DNA from: Paracoccus sulfuroxidans
GTDB lineage: Bacteria; Pseudomonadota; Alphaproteobacteria; Rhodobacterales; Rhodobacteraceae
Direction of reading: 5' to 3'
NCBI RefSeq assembly: GCF_007830335.1
Contig: NZ_VLKU01000003.1
Coordinates: 372,001 to 436,000 of the forward strand
Length of the DNA stretch: 64,000 nucleotides
Made by a program: the position numbers and the translations under genes. Position 1 is the stretch's first letter. Every line of letters starts with the position of its first letter. Of the stretch, positions 41,809-50,588 are shown piece by piece. The notes below the pieces were generated by a model. That model was not told where the DNA came from, did not search any database, and saw nothing but the letters and a program-made list of their open reading frames with translations.

Positions 41809-43452
41809 TCATTGCTCAGCGGTCTCGCCCTGCTGGTCGCGCAGATGGTCGCGGTAAAGGGCCTTCGCCAGCGACACGCACATCAGCACCATCACGAAGG
41901 CAAAGGGCAGCGCGCCGATGATCATCGCGTCCTGCAGTGCGCCAAGACCGCCGCCTCCGGCCATGATCAGTGCCGCGATCACCAGCGTCAGGATCACCCC
42001 CCAGATGATGCGATGCGCGACGCCAGTGTCGACCGCACCGCCCGCCATGATCGTGTTCATCACCAGAATGCCCGAGTCGGCCGAGGTGACCAGAAAGGTC
42101 AGGATCAGCACCACGCTCATGACCGAGACGACCTGAAACCAGCCATCCGTCAGCAGAAAGCCCAGCGTGGCGAACAGCTTGTTGGTCAGCGACGCATCCA
42201 GAATGGCATGCTGGGCCACGTTCCGCATCTCCAGATCAATCGCGGTGCCGCCAAGGATGGTGAACCAGCCGAAGCAGACCAGCGACGGCGCGATGACCGC
42301 ACCCAGCACGAACTCGCGTACCGTGCGTCCCTTCGAGATGCGGGCCAGAAACAGCCCCACGAAGGGCGAGAACGCGATCCACCACGCCCAATAGAAGGTC
42401 GTGCTGCCCGACTGCCACTGACCCAGCTTGGTGTCGGTGCCATAGGCGTCGAAGGACAGCGCCGGAAAGTTCAGCAGATAATCACCCAGCGCGCGCCCAT
42501 AAGTCGTCATGGCGAACAGGAACGAGCCAAAGACCGCAAAGACCAGCAGCAGCGCACAGGAGAGGACCAGGTTCAGGTTCGACAGATACTTGACCCCGCG
42601 CCCCACGCCCGAGACCGCCGACAGCGTCGAAAGCCCCATCACCATCACTAGCGCCACCAGAAGGCCGATCATTGAGGGCGCTGGGGCCTCGCCTGCCGCG
42701 CCGGGCTGCATCAGCCAGGAATAGCCAAGGACCGAATAGGCACCCTCGACCAGCTGGCTGACGCCATAGCCGATGGTGACCGCCACCCCAAGGATGGTCG
42801 CCACGATGCCCAGAATGTCCACGATATGGCCCAGCGGCCCGTTCATGGCCGAGCCAAAGATCGGCGTCAGGGCCGAGCGGATGGTCAGCGGCATGTCCCG
42901 CGTATAGGCGTAATAGGCAAGGCAAAGGCCGGTCACGACATAGATCGACCAGGCGTGAAAGCCGTAATGCATGAAGCTGTAGCGATAGGCGGACCGGATC
43001 GCCTCTTGGCTGAGCGCCTCGGCATTGCCGCGAATGATCTCGGGGTTGAGGTTCCAAAGGCCCAGCGGCTCGGCGGTCGCATAGACCATCAGGCCGACGC
43101 CAAGCCCCGCCCCGAACATCATCGCGAACCATGAAAAGGTCGAGAATTCGGGCTTGTCGCCTTCCGCCCCCAGCAGCCGTCGACCTGACGACGGCAGGAT
43201 CGCCACAAGGATCAGGAACCAGGCGAACACGCCCACCATGATGATGTAGAATGAGTTGAAGACGCTCAGCAGGCTGCTGTTGACGCTGGAAAGCACGTTT
43301 CCGGCGCTCAGCGGGAACAGCAGGGCCAGCACGACCAGAAGCGAGATGCCGATCTTCGATACCAATGCGATGGGCAGGGAATAGCCCTCGTAGAAGCCCT
43401 GATCCTGCGTCGAGATCTCGATATCGGTAAACGGGGGCGGAATGTCAGCCAT
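41809..43452 (-). CDS. BCCT-family osmolyte/betaine transporter
   Basis: A 547-residue inner-membrane sodium- or proton-coupled transporter for betaine, choline, carnitine or related compounds. Twelve hydrophobic segments are visible, and the BCCT signature around TTFYWAWWIAFSPFVGLFLA, with SKGRTVREFVLGAV after it, is clear. The ATG at 43452 (MADIPPPF) follows GGAG; an earlier in-frame ATG adds 24 residues without a membrane segment. The C-terminal tail is short, so osmosensing by a long tail is unlikely. Substrate not assignable. Confidence 0.9.
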   Translation of the reverse strand: MADIPPPFTDIEISTQDQGFYEGYSLPIALVSKIGISLLVVLALLFPLSAGNVLSSVNSSLLSVFNSFYIIMVGVFAWFLILVAILPSSGRRLLGAEGDKPEFSTFSWFAMMFGAGLGVGLMVYATAEPLGLWNLNPEIIRGNAEALSQEAIRSAYRYSFMHYGFHAWSIYVVTGLCLAYYAYTRDMPLTIRSALTPIFGSAMNGPLGHIVDILGIVATILGVAVTIGYGVSQLVEGAYSVLGYSWLMQPGAAGEAPAPSMIGLLVALVMVMGLSTLSAVSGVGRGVKYLSNLNLVLSCALLLVFAVFGSFLFAMTTYGRALGDYLLNFPALSFDAYGTDTKLGQWQSGSTTFYWAWWIAFSPFVGLFLARISKGRTVREFVLGAVIAPSLVCFGWFTILGGTAIDLEMRNVAQHAILDASLTNKLFATLGFLLTDGWFQVVSVMSVVLILTFLVTSADSGILVMNTIMAGGAVDTGVAHRIIWGVILTLVIAALIMAGGGGLGALQDAMIIGALPFAFVMVLMCVSLAKALYRDHLRDQQGETAEQ

Positions 43453-43914
43453 ATTGCGCGATGTCTCCTTTTTCTTCGCGCTGCATCGGCACAGCGCAAC
43501 AAACTGCCCCGCGCTGAACCGCAAGGTCCGCGAGACAGAAATGGATATGAATGCTCCGGCTGGTGCGGATTTTCATCCGCAGGGCTACGAACCAGACGCC
43601 GCCCGGTGCTGACAGCCACGTCCCAGACGCGGCGCCGCACAATCCAATCAAGCCGTAAGAGCACGAGCAGCGACGCTTCTAGAGGAAGAATGGCCCGGTT
43701 GAAACCAGAAAATGGGCGATTTGCGACAAAATGTTCGGAAAACGACGCATTTCAGCTGGTTTGGGGCGTCGCTGGGGCCTCAAATTCTTGCGGAAGCGGC
43801 AGGCCGGAAGGGCAGGACGCCTCTGCGCGGCGGTCCGCCAAAGCGGGTGTCTGGCCCCGCCCCGCTGCCCCCATGCCGCTTGATCTTATGCGACATAAGC
43901 CGTCAGATACGCGC
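43453..43914. other. 462-base region with no assigned gene
   Basis: The divergent spacer between the BCCT transporter and the first unknown membrane-protein gene. Open frames cross it in both directions, but none looks like a protein. The reading frame of the next gene is open from 43606, yet the upstream portion is Arg/Ser-rich and unlikely to be translated. No promoter was confidently recognised. Confidence 0.5.
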
Positions 43915-44478
43915 ATGTCGGACGCACCAAAAATGCCCCTTCTTCGCCGTCTGTGGTTGCGTCTCTTCGCGACGGTCGGGCTTGTGGCCGCGGTCATGCT
44001 CAGCTGGTGGTGGAAGGTGGATGCGGCGCGGGCGCCCGATCTGGTGGCGGGCACAAGCTTCGGGCAGCCGATTGATCTGGGCCGCACATTCTTCACGCCC
44101 GAGGCGTTGCTGCTGCGCCAAAGTGAGCCGCCCGAACTTGTCCTGTCCGCGACCATCGAGAATGTCACTGGTGAGACGCAGCGCTCTTTCTTCGGCATGC
44201 CGGCCAATCCGCCGCAGATCATCCTCGACGGCGCCCCGCTGGCGGAGGAGCCCGAGATCATCCTGCTGCGTGACAATGCCCCGCTGCTGCAACTGCAGCC
44301 CCGGATGCCCGAGGAAATCCAGATGGTCTGGCCCCTGCCTGCCGATTGGCAGCCCAAACCCGTGCAGATCGCCTTTGAAAAGCAGACGTTCAAGCTGCGG
44401 GACAACCTCTATGGGCAGTCAAGCTGGCTTGGCTATACCCCCGTGGCGCAGATGACCGTTACCCCCGAGGTCGAATGA
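43915..44478 (+). CDS. Unknown inner-membrane-anchored protein 1
   Basis: A 187-residue protein with one N-terminal membrane segment (LFATVGLVAAVMLSWWWKV) and a periplasmic beta-rich domain. No family is recognised. It is the first of three same-strand, tightly coupled genes (its stop overlaps the next start by four bases), each with one N-terminal membrane anchor and a periplasmic domain of similar size, so they probably form an envelope complex. Starts slightly upstream (43873) are also open. Confidence 0.6.
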   Translation: MSDAPKMPLLRRLWLRLFATVGLVAAVMLSWWWKVDAARAPDLVAGTSFGQPIDLGRTFFTPEALLLRQSEPPELVLSATIENVTGETQRSFFGMPANPPQIILDGAPLAEEPEIILLRDNAPLLQLQPRMPEEIQMVWPLPADWQPKPVQIAFEKQTFKLRDNLYGQSSWLGYTPVAQMTVTPEVE

Positions 44479-45024
44479 GCAGGCTGGTGAACCTCGCGAT
44501 TGTTGTCGGCGGCGCGGCTCTTCTGGCCGGGATGATGCTGACCAATCCCGACTACAATTCTGTCGTTCGCCCCTTCGTCACCAAGGTCAGCGCAGGGGAT
44601 ACGGGCGAGACGCGGATGTTTGCCGGGCGCTTCGAGGCGTGGCGCACCGCTGATCGCGTCAGCTTCGACAGCCTTGGGACCTCCGTGACGCGCGATACCG
44701 AAGGCGTCTTCCTGATCGTCGATCTGGAGCTGTCAGGGACCATCAGATCGACCATGGTCGACACGATCTGGGAAGGGGCCAGCAAGCGGCGCTATGCCAG
44801 CACCAAGCGGGTGGCGAATGTGCCGCGCCAGGTCGATCAGCTTTGGCTTCAGCCTGGGCTTTCCAGCACGACCTTCACCGTCTTCGAACTGCCCCCCGAT
44901 GAGATCGAAGGGGGGGCGGCTGGTGGTGACTATGAGCTATAACCCGGACCTTGACGGGACGCTGTCGCTTGCGCCGCCCGATACGCCGCCCCCGCATGAA
45001 CCCGAGGTGAGGCTGGGCCAATGA
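44475..45024 (+). pseudogene. Unknown inner-membrane-anchored protein 2, frameshifted at a G7 run
   Basis: The frame from ATG 44475 encodes an N-terminal membrane segment (LAIVVGGAALLAGMML) and a periplasmic domain, but stops at 44942. Removing one G from the seven-G run at 44910-44916 restores a frame that reads GGRLVVTMSYNPDLDGTLSL and continues to a TGA at 45022-45024, overlapping the ATG of the next gene by four bases just as the first gene does. That coupling argues that the long form (about 183 residues) is the ancestral one. Either phase variation, a true null, or a sequencing error in the G run. Confidence 0.7.
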
Positions 45025-45581
45025 AACGCATTGCCAAACCCCTTGCCCTCCTCGCCGTGACCTTACTGTGTCTGGGTCTGACGGTCCTGCTGGTCGGCTG
45101 GTCCGACATTCAGGAGCTACGCCGGGCCAAGAACTGGCAGGTCACCGAGTTTCCCGACCCCAAGGGAGAGCTGGCGGGCGTGACCGTTTCGGTCGATCAG
45201 GCCCGCGCGATGATCGTACCTGGCAAGACGGACCGCGCCGTGGTGTATCTGCGCCTGGGTCTTAGCGGAGAGGCAATGGCGGATTGGGGATGGTGCAATG
45301 TGTCCCTGACCGATCCGAAGGGCCGGGAATGGTTTCCGCTTTTCAACGAGGTGGGCAACACGGCCATCGAGCTGCTGGGCGACGGCGGAAATTCAGGCCA
45401 AAGCTGCGACAGTTCGCTGAGGTCGCCGCCCGAAGATGGCGGGCCGTCCTTCTCGGATCAGGCCTTTCTGGTGCCTGTCGATATGCTGGACAAGCTGCGG
45501 GTCGAGCTTTCCGGCGTCAACACGCGCCCCAAGGCCGTCTCGCTGCCCTTCAAGCCGGTGCTGCGGCTGCCGCCGGGCTGA
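45021..45581 (+). CDS. Unknown inner-membrane-anchored protein 3
   Basis: A 186-residue protein with an N-terminal membrane segment (PLALLAVTLLCLGLTVLLVG) and a periplasmic beta-rich domain containing two Cys (WGWCNVSLTDPKGREW, GQSCDSSL). No family recognised. It is the third of the coupled trio. Its last 32 bases overlap the 3' end of the oppositely oriented membrane-protein gene, an unusual tail-to-tail coding overlap. Confidence 0.6.
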   Translation: MKRIAKPLALLAVTLLCLGLTVLLVGWSDIQELRRAKNWQVTEFPDPKGELAGVTVSVDQARAMIVPGKTDRAVVYLRLGLSGEAMADWGWCNVSLTDPKGREWFPLFNEVGNTAIELLGDGGNSGQSCDSSLRSPPEDGGPSFSDQAFLVPVDMLDKLRVELSGVNTRPKAVSLPFKPVLRLPPG

Positions 45582-46881
45582 CCGGGGCACGGGCCATGTC
45601 CTGTGCCCTGCCTGCAAGCTCCAGCCCGGCCGCCAGAATGCAGAACTGCAGGGGGCTGACCAGCAGCCCGCCGGGGGGCGCGCCGGGGGCATTGAAAAGC
45701 GCGTTCAGAGGCACCGAAAGCACCTGCCAGGTCAAAATGTCCTGCGGCCCGATCAGCTGCGCCAGGCCGATCCAGGCCCAGTTCCCCAGCCAGTCGACCA
45801 GCCGCCACAGCACCAGAACCGAGGCGGTCAGCGCCACCCCGGCCGAGGCAGCCAGCAGGATCCCGTTCGTGACCGCATGCCAGCGCTTGACCATGCCGAT
45901 CCAGAAATGGGCCAGAAAATCGGTGACGGGCTTCGGCATGGCCTGCCAGCGCCGGATCATGCCTCCGGCGTAGCGTTGCGTCTCGTCCCGCACGGCCGAG
46001 ATGTTATGGCCGTAAGTGATGGCGCCAAGGTTGAACCAGACCAGCGGCAAAAGCGCATACCAGAACAGCGCGACCAGCACCGGCCAAGGCTCACGCGGTA
46101 GAGGCCAGTCGACAGGAACGCGCGAGGTGTCGCTTATTCCCGCGGCCTCTGCTGGAGAGATCAGGTCGAACACCTCCGACGGGCTGGGCAGCGTCGCCAG
46201 CCAGTCGGTGAACTGGCTTTGCCAGCCTGACAGCACATAAAGACCCAAAAGCGCCCAGGTCGCCTCGCAAGCCACGACCAGCATGGACCAGTATTGGCTG
46301 CCTTCGCCTTTGCTGCGCGACAGGGCAAAGCGCCGCAGGAGCCAGATCATCCCGACCGCCACCGCCACCCATGCCGTCGCCCCGATATCAAGCGCGGCCG
46401 CAGAGGGTTGCGGATTGGTGAAATCGATCCGCGCCATCTGGGCCGAATAAAACAGTTGCGAATAGGTGCGCAGCGTGTCGCCCAACAGACCCCAGCCCGC
46501 GTAATATCCGTAAAACGGGATCAGCACGGCCGTCAGTGCGAGCGTCAGCGGCGCGCGCGGCTCGTCGGGTTCCGGGGTGGCCTCGACGATCTCGGCTTCC
46601 TGTGCCGCAGCCTGCTTGCGGCGCAGGCGCATCCGGGGCAGGCCGTTTCGCAGGATGACGAAGAAGGCCACGAAAATTACAAGCTGCAAAAGGATGACCG
46701 GCGCAATCGCGATCAGTCCCAGAAGGCGGCTGATCATCCCAAGCTCGACCGCCAGCCGCAGCAGCAACTGGCTGAGCAAGGCTCCCGCCGCCCAGAGCGC
46801 CGTGAGGACAAGACCGTAGCGGAGGAAAAGTCGCACCGTCAGGCTGAAATGCTGACCGATGACTCCGATCCCGTTTTGCAT
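45550..46881 (-). CDS. Polytopic membrane protein of unknown function
   Basis: A 443-residue inner-membrane protein with about seven or eight hydrophobic segments (for example FLRYGLVLTALWAAGALLSQ, LVIFVAFFVIL, WPVLVALFWYALLPLVW). A cytosolic Lys/Arg/Glu-rich loop follows the third. No family is recognised. It faces the trio of anchored proteins tail to tail and overlaps the last one; such clusters often travel together, so a shared envelope complex is possible but not shown. Confidence 0.65.
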   Translation of the reverse strand: MQNGIGVIGQHFSLTVRLFLRYGLVLTALWAAGALLSQLLLRLAVELGMISRLLGLIAIAPVILLQLVIFVAFFVILRNGLPRMRLRRKQAAAQEAEIVEATPEPDEPRAPLTLALTAVLIPFYGYYAGWGLLGDTLRTYSQLFYSAQMARIDFTNPQPSAAALDIGATAWVAVAVGMIWLLRRFALSRSKGEGSQYWSMLVVACEATWALLGLYVLSGWQSQFTDWLATLPSPSEVFDLISPAEAAGISDTSRVPVDWPLPREPWPVLVALFWYALLPLVWFNLGAITYGHNISAVRDETQRYAGGMIRRWQAMPKPVTDFLAHFWIGMVKRWHAVTNGILLAASAGVALTASVLVLWRLVDWLGNWAWIGLAQLIGPQDILTWQVLSVPLNALFNAPGAPPGGLLVSPLQFCILAAGLELAGRAQDMARAPVSPAAAAAPA

Positions 46882-47159
46882 GATTTGCTTGCCTCATGTC
46901 GCCTTGCCCGCAGAATAGGTAGTAATGCCGTCCGCAGTCTATCTGCGATCTGCGCCGCTCGGCGGGCTTGAGCCGAAAGGTGTTGGGGGGGCGTGGTGAG
47001 GCTTCTTCTGTGGCCGGGCCTTTCGGGCGAAAGATCCACGACAAAATCTGCCCACAGCGCAGACAGCCTTGGCCCGCGACGCCGTTAGTTCGGCGCTGCT
47101 ACTCACGCGGGCAGTGAGTGTCTGCTTTGCGGGACGGCAGCCGTTGAAGTCGGGCGGCG

Positions 47160-47585
47160 CTATTCAGATCGGACCGGAGAAACCAGCCATAGGTAAAGGC
47201 AAAGGCCGCCAAGAAATGTGACTGTAAGTCCAATATTAAAGACAGGCGTCGCCTCGATGCCGAACTTAACCAAATTCATCATGCCCCACCACCAGATGAG
47301 AAAACTGAGATACATGACAACCGCCCCAAGGAACTGCGCCTTTCGGTGCGTCAGGACGTAGGAAACGAGAAAAGCGGCCAAAAATGGTAGCCAAGTTCGC
47401 GCAGCGTGGCTGAGATAGTGCAGGTCTAGCGGTGCTCCGCCCGGAAATGTCATACCAATGAAAGGCCTGAGGAATGGGTACTCCCAATTCAGGAAAGGAT
47501 TCATCGCGTTTACGGCATTCAATGCGAGCCAAACTGCCGCACCGGTCAAGAATGCAGTGCAATAGGTCAGTACGCGCTTTGTCAT
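47160..47585 (-). CDS. Small four-helix membrane protein, unknown
   Basis: A 141-residue hydrophobic protein with four predicted membrane helices (TAFLTGAAVWLALNAV, LPFLAAFLVSYVL, LGAVVMYLSFLIWWWGMMNL, IGLTVTFLGGLCLYLWLV). No family is recognised. The coding region is AT-richer than its neighbours, and it lies alone between 280 bases of non-coding sequence on one side and the tRNA-Arg(ACG) region on the other, which suggests acquisition. Confidence 0.6.
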   Translation of the reverse strand: MTKRVLTYCTAFLTGAAVWLALNAVNAMNPFLNWEYPFLRPFIGMTFPGGAPLDLHYLSHAARTWLPFLAAFLVSYVLTHRKAQFLGAVVMYLSFLIWWWGMMNLVKFGIEATPVFNIGLTVTFLGGLCLYLWLVSPVRSE

Positions 47586-47789
47586 CTTCGAGTACGCGGA
47601 TAGCGGTCAAATTGGGGCACAGGTTTAACCTTTACTCGACATTTCGTGATATTTCCGAATTTCTGTCCCACAATCCCACAGCCTGCTATGGAATCTTCGC
47701 GTTGATGACATGACCCCGGTCAAGATGCCGATTGGGTCAGAAATCTGACGGAAAGCCAGAAATATCTGACAGTCGATAATCTGGATAAA

Positions 47790-47866
47790 TGGCGGACCCA
47801 GAGCGATTCGAACGCCCGACCCCCAGATTCGTAGTCTGGTGCTCTATCCAGCTGAGCTATGGGTCC
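47790..47866 (-). tRNA. tRNA-Arg (ACG anticodon)
   Basis: A 77-base cloverleaf on the minus strand with acceptor GGACCCA/TGGGTCC, anticodon ACG (read as ICG), T arm GGGCG-TTCGAAT-CGCTC and encoded CCA. No integrase gene is next to it. Confidence 0.95.
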
Positions 47867-47917
47867 GCTGTGAGGGAGGTATCTACATATCGGGCCGGGG
47901 GGGCGCAAGCCTAAAAA

Positions 47918-49363
47918 TCAGAAATCTTGCGTGGCAGGTTCGGGAAGGTCGGCTGGCCCCTGCAGGGCCGCCATTTCGCGCGGAAGATGCAGCACGAATT
48001 CAGTGCCCTCGTCGTCGCTGCGCAGAAGTTCCAGCCTGCCGCCGTGGTTGCGCACCAAGTCGGCAGCGATCGCAAGGCCCAGGCCCGTACCGCCCTTGCG
48101 AGAGCCGCCCGAGAAGGGCTGGAACAGGAACTCGCGTGCCTTGCGGGGCAGGCCTGGGCCGGTGTCGCCGATGCGGATCCACCAGCCGGTTTCCTCTTCA
48201 CCCGCGCCGATCTCGATGGTGCCGGGCTTGTGGGTGGCCTCCAGCGCCTGCCGGGCGTTGCGCACCAGATTCGACAGCACGCGGAACAGCTGGTCGCGGT
48301 CGGCGCGAATCGTCAGCGTGGTCGGGACGTCGGTCAGGAACTCGATGGGCTCGGCCCCGTCCTGACGGTCGCTGGCCATGGCCTCGCCCTCGGTCACCTC
48401 GGTCACCAGCGCCGCAAGGTTGAAGCGCGACAGCGAGGGGGCGGGCTCCTCGGCCTTGCCGAAGGCCAGCGTCGTCTCGCAGAGATTGACCGCCCGGCTG
48501 ATCGAGTTCACCAGCTTCGGGGCCGCGCGCCGGACGGCGGGGTCGGCGCTGGTCTCCAGCCGGTCGGCGAAGATCTGGGCGGTGGTCAGGATGTTGCGCA
48601 GGTCATGGCTGATCCGCGCCACGGCCTGACCCAGCTGCGCCAGACGTGCCTTTTGCTTCAGGGACGAGGTCACGGTGTGTTGCATCGAGGCCAGCGCCGT
48701 CTCGGCCTCATACACCTCTTTCAGCCGCGCATTGGGGGTGATGATCGAGCGGACATCCTCGGGCGCCGAGGCATAGGCGGACATATGGTTGATGACGCGG
48801 CGAATCGGCACGATCAGCAGCCGCCGCGCTGCGATGTTCAACAGGAGCGCCGTCAGGATCGAGAAGGCGGCCGAAATCAGCAACAGGCGCAGGCCATAGT
48901 CGATCATCTCTTGCCGCAGGGGGCGGGTGTCGGTGGTGATCTCGATCAGCTGCCCGGCCTGTTTGACGGGTGCGCCGATGACGCGGATGACCCGGTTCTG
49001 CGGATCGGTCAGCTGCATCAGCGCATCACGGATCGAGGTCCAGAAGGGCTGGTCGCGCAGATCGAATGTGGCCGAGATCGGCCCCGGAATGGGCGAGGAC
49101 AGCACCAGCTGGCGAATGTCGTTGCGCCGCAGCACGACGTTGAAGACGCCTGCATTCTGAAGCAGTTCCGATTCCAGGTCCGAGGCAAGGGATTCGTCGG
49201 TCGCCAGCAGCGCAAGGCTGGCGATCTGCGCCCGCTCCAGACGCGATTCGAGAAAATCGAGCCGATAGTTCGACAGCGACGGCAACAGAATCAGCAGCTC
49301 GGCCAGAAGCACGAACAGCCCCGTCAGCAAGGCGAAACGACCGGTAAGATTATTCAGGGACAT
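47918..49363 (-). CDS. Membrane sensor histidine kinase
   Basis: A 481-residue kinase with two membrane helices (residues about 12-30 and 158-178), a periplasmic sensor region of about 125 residues between them, a HAMP-like linker, HisKA with H253 in ARISHDLRNILTTAQIF, and an HATPase domain (N box VLSNLVRNARQAL, G boxes GDTGPGLP and KGGTGLGLAIA). No response-regulator gene is adjacent, so it is an orphan in this window. The ATG at 49363 follows AAAGGAAACC. Signal unknown. Confidence 0.88.
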   Translation of the reverse strand: MSLNNLTGRFALLTGLFVLLAELLILLPSLSNYRLDFLESRLERAQIASLALLATDESLASDLESELLQNAGVFNVVLRRNDIRQLVLSSPIPGPISATFDLRDQPFWTSIRDALMQLTDPQNRVIRVIGAPVKQAGQLIEITTDTRPLRQEMIDYGLRLLLISAAFSILTALLLNIAARRLLIVPIRRVINHMSAYASAPEDVRSIITPNARLKEVYEAETALASMQHTVTSSLKQKARLAQLGQAVARISHDLRNILTTAQIFADRLETSADPAVRRAAPKLVNSISRAVNLCETTLAFGKAEEPAPSLSRFNLAALVTEVTEGEAMASDRQDGAEPIEFLTDVPTTLTIRADRDQLFRVLSNLVRNARQALEATHKPGTIEIGAGEEETGWWIRIGDTGPGLPRKAREFLFQPFSGGSRKGGTGLGLAIAADLVRNHGGRLELLRSDDEGTEFVLHLPREMAALQGPADLPEPATQDF

Positions 49364-49519
49364 GGTTTCCTTTGCGTTTTCCCCAAGCCGCGTCGACATT
49401 CATGGACATAAGCCTTATGAGAGCGCAGTTCAAACAAGCGTGAGCAGCCTCAGGTTCCCGCGGCAAGATCCTACGTTGCGGCAGACGTCTTGGCACGGCA
49501 GATCAGGTGCCATCGACGG

Positions 49520-49548
49520 TTGACTTGGCGCCAAGCTGCGACTATCCA
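49520..49548 (+). promoter_or_regulatory. Candidate promoter for rpmH
   Basis: TTGACT (49520-49525), 17-base spacer, TATCCA (49543-49548), 80 bases before the rpmH start. Confidence 0.5.
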
Positions 49549-49627
49549 GCGGGCCTTGAATCACACGGCGCGAGTTGCGTGGGGCCAGCGGCCCATGCTC
49601 CGGTGCGCCCAGACCCGGAGTAGTAAC

Positions 49628-49765
49628 ATGTCGAAACGCACTTTCCAGCCGTCGAACCTGGTTCGCGCCCGCCGTCACGGTTTCCGTGCCCGCATGGCCA
49701 CCAAAGGCGGCCGTCGCGTGCTGAACGCACGCCGCGCCAAGGGCCGCAAATCGCTCTCGGCATAA
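49628..49765 (+). CDS. rpmH: 50S ribosomal protein L34
   Basis: A 45-residue protein, Arg/Lys-rich, with the canonical L34 order: [20 protein letters not shown], then [19 protein letters not shown]. It binds 23S rRNA in the large subunit. It starts the conserved rpmH-rnpA-yidD block; a hairpin and about 95 bases separate it from rnpA. Confidence 0.98.
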   Translation: MSKRTFQPSNLVRARRHGFRARMATKGGRRVLNARRAKGRKSLSA

Positions 49766-49770
49766 GTGAC

Positions 49771-49786
49771 GACGCCTTCGGGCGTC
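49771..49786 (+). terminator. TTCG-tetraloop hairpin between rpmH and rnpA
   Basis: GACGCC-TTCG-GGCGTC followed by TTGCTTTG. The stable UUCG loop and partial T run suggest attenuation, which would explain the excess of L34 over RNase P protein. Confidence 0.55.
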
Positions 49787-49860
49787 TTGCTTTGCCTGAA
49801 CGCCGTCGCTGGCCGGTGCTCCGATGGGGTGCTGGCAGCGCGGTTTTTGGTGTTTTGACT

Positions 49861-50256
49861 ATGACGATCGAGACCTTGCGCAAAAGGGCCGATTTCCTGC
49901 GTGCCGCTTCGGCGCGGCGGCAGGGAATGCCGGGTTTTCTGCTGCAGGCCCGAGAGCGTGGCCCCGAGGAAACCGGCGCGGAAACCGGCGCGCCGATCCG
50001 GGTCGGCTATACCTGTTCCAAGAAGATCGGGAATGCGGTCGCCCGCAATCGCGCCAAGCGCCGTCTGCGGGCTTTGGCACGCGAAATCATCCCTGCAACG
50101 GGGCGCGAGGGCTGGGATTACGTCCTTGTCGGCCGTCCGGGTGCGACGATTGACCGCAGCTTTGCTGACCTGCGTTCCGAACTGAAGGCCGCGATGGCTC
50201 GGGTCCATGACGCGCGCCCGCAACCGCATCCGCGCGCCAAAGGGCAGGGGGCATGA
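49861..50256 (+). CDS. rnpA: Ribonuclease P protein component
   Basis: A 131-residue RNA-binding protein that supports RNase P in 5' tRNA processing. It shows LRKRADFLRA, VGYTCSKKIGNAVARNRAKR (the RNR motif) and AATDYVLVGR-like GWDYVLVGRPGATIDRSF. The ATG at 49861 was preferred over upstream in-frame codons because it begins the family sequence. Four-base overlap with yidD. Confidence 0.93.
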   Translation: MTIETLRKRADFLRAASARRQGMPGFLLQARERGPEETGAETGAPIRVGYTCSKKIGNAVARNRAKRRLRALAREIIPATGREGWDYVLVGRPGATIDRSFADLRSELKAAMARVHDARPQPHPRAKGQGA

Positions 50257-50504
50257 GCCCGCTTGCCCATGTTCTGGCGCTGCCCGTCCGGGCCTACCGG
50301 CTGGTCGCCAGCCCCTGGGTCGGGCATGGCTGCCGCTTCCAGCCGACCTGCTCGGCCTATGCGCTTGACGCGCTCGCGCAGCATGGCGGCGTGATCGGCG
50401 GTTGGCTGACCCTGCGCCGCATCTGCCGCTGCCACCCCTGGGGCGGGCAGGGCTTCGACCCGGTGCCACCCCGGCGCGGCCAGACGCCCGGCGATCAGGG
50501 ATAG
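50253..50504 (+). CDS. yidD: Membrane protein insertion efficiency factor
   Basis: An 83-residue protein with the YidD signature: VRAYRLVASPWVGHGCRFQP, then TCSAYALDALAQHGGVIGGW and RRICRCHPWGGQGFDPVP. Its three conserved Cys are present. It assists YidC-dependent membrane insertion; yidC itself is 2.6 kb downstream, beyond ttcA and an EAL-domain gene that interrupt the usual order. Confidence 0.93.
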   Translation: MSPLAHVLALPVRAYRLVASPWVGHGCRFQPTCSAYALDALAQHGGVIGGWLTLRRICRCHPWGGQGFDPVPPRRGQTPGDQG

Positions 50505-50588
50505 AATGGCGCGAAATGCGCCCTCGTGATACCAAGCCGTCACGCCAGAGTTGCGGCCCCAAGGCAAACAGATCAAGGACACACCGTG

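Noticed and set aside
43606..43914. N-terminal extension of the first unknown envelope protein.
   Set aside because: The frame is open, but the added residues are Arg/Ser-rich and precede a normal membrane anchor; an ATG next to the anchor is more likely.
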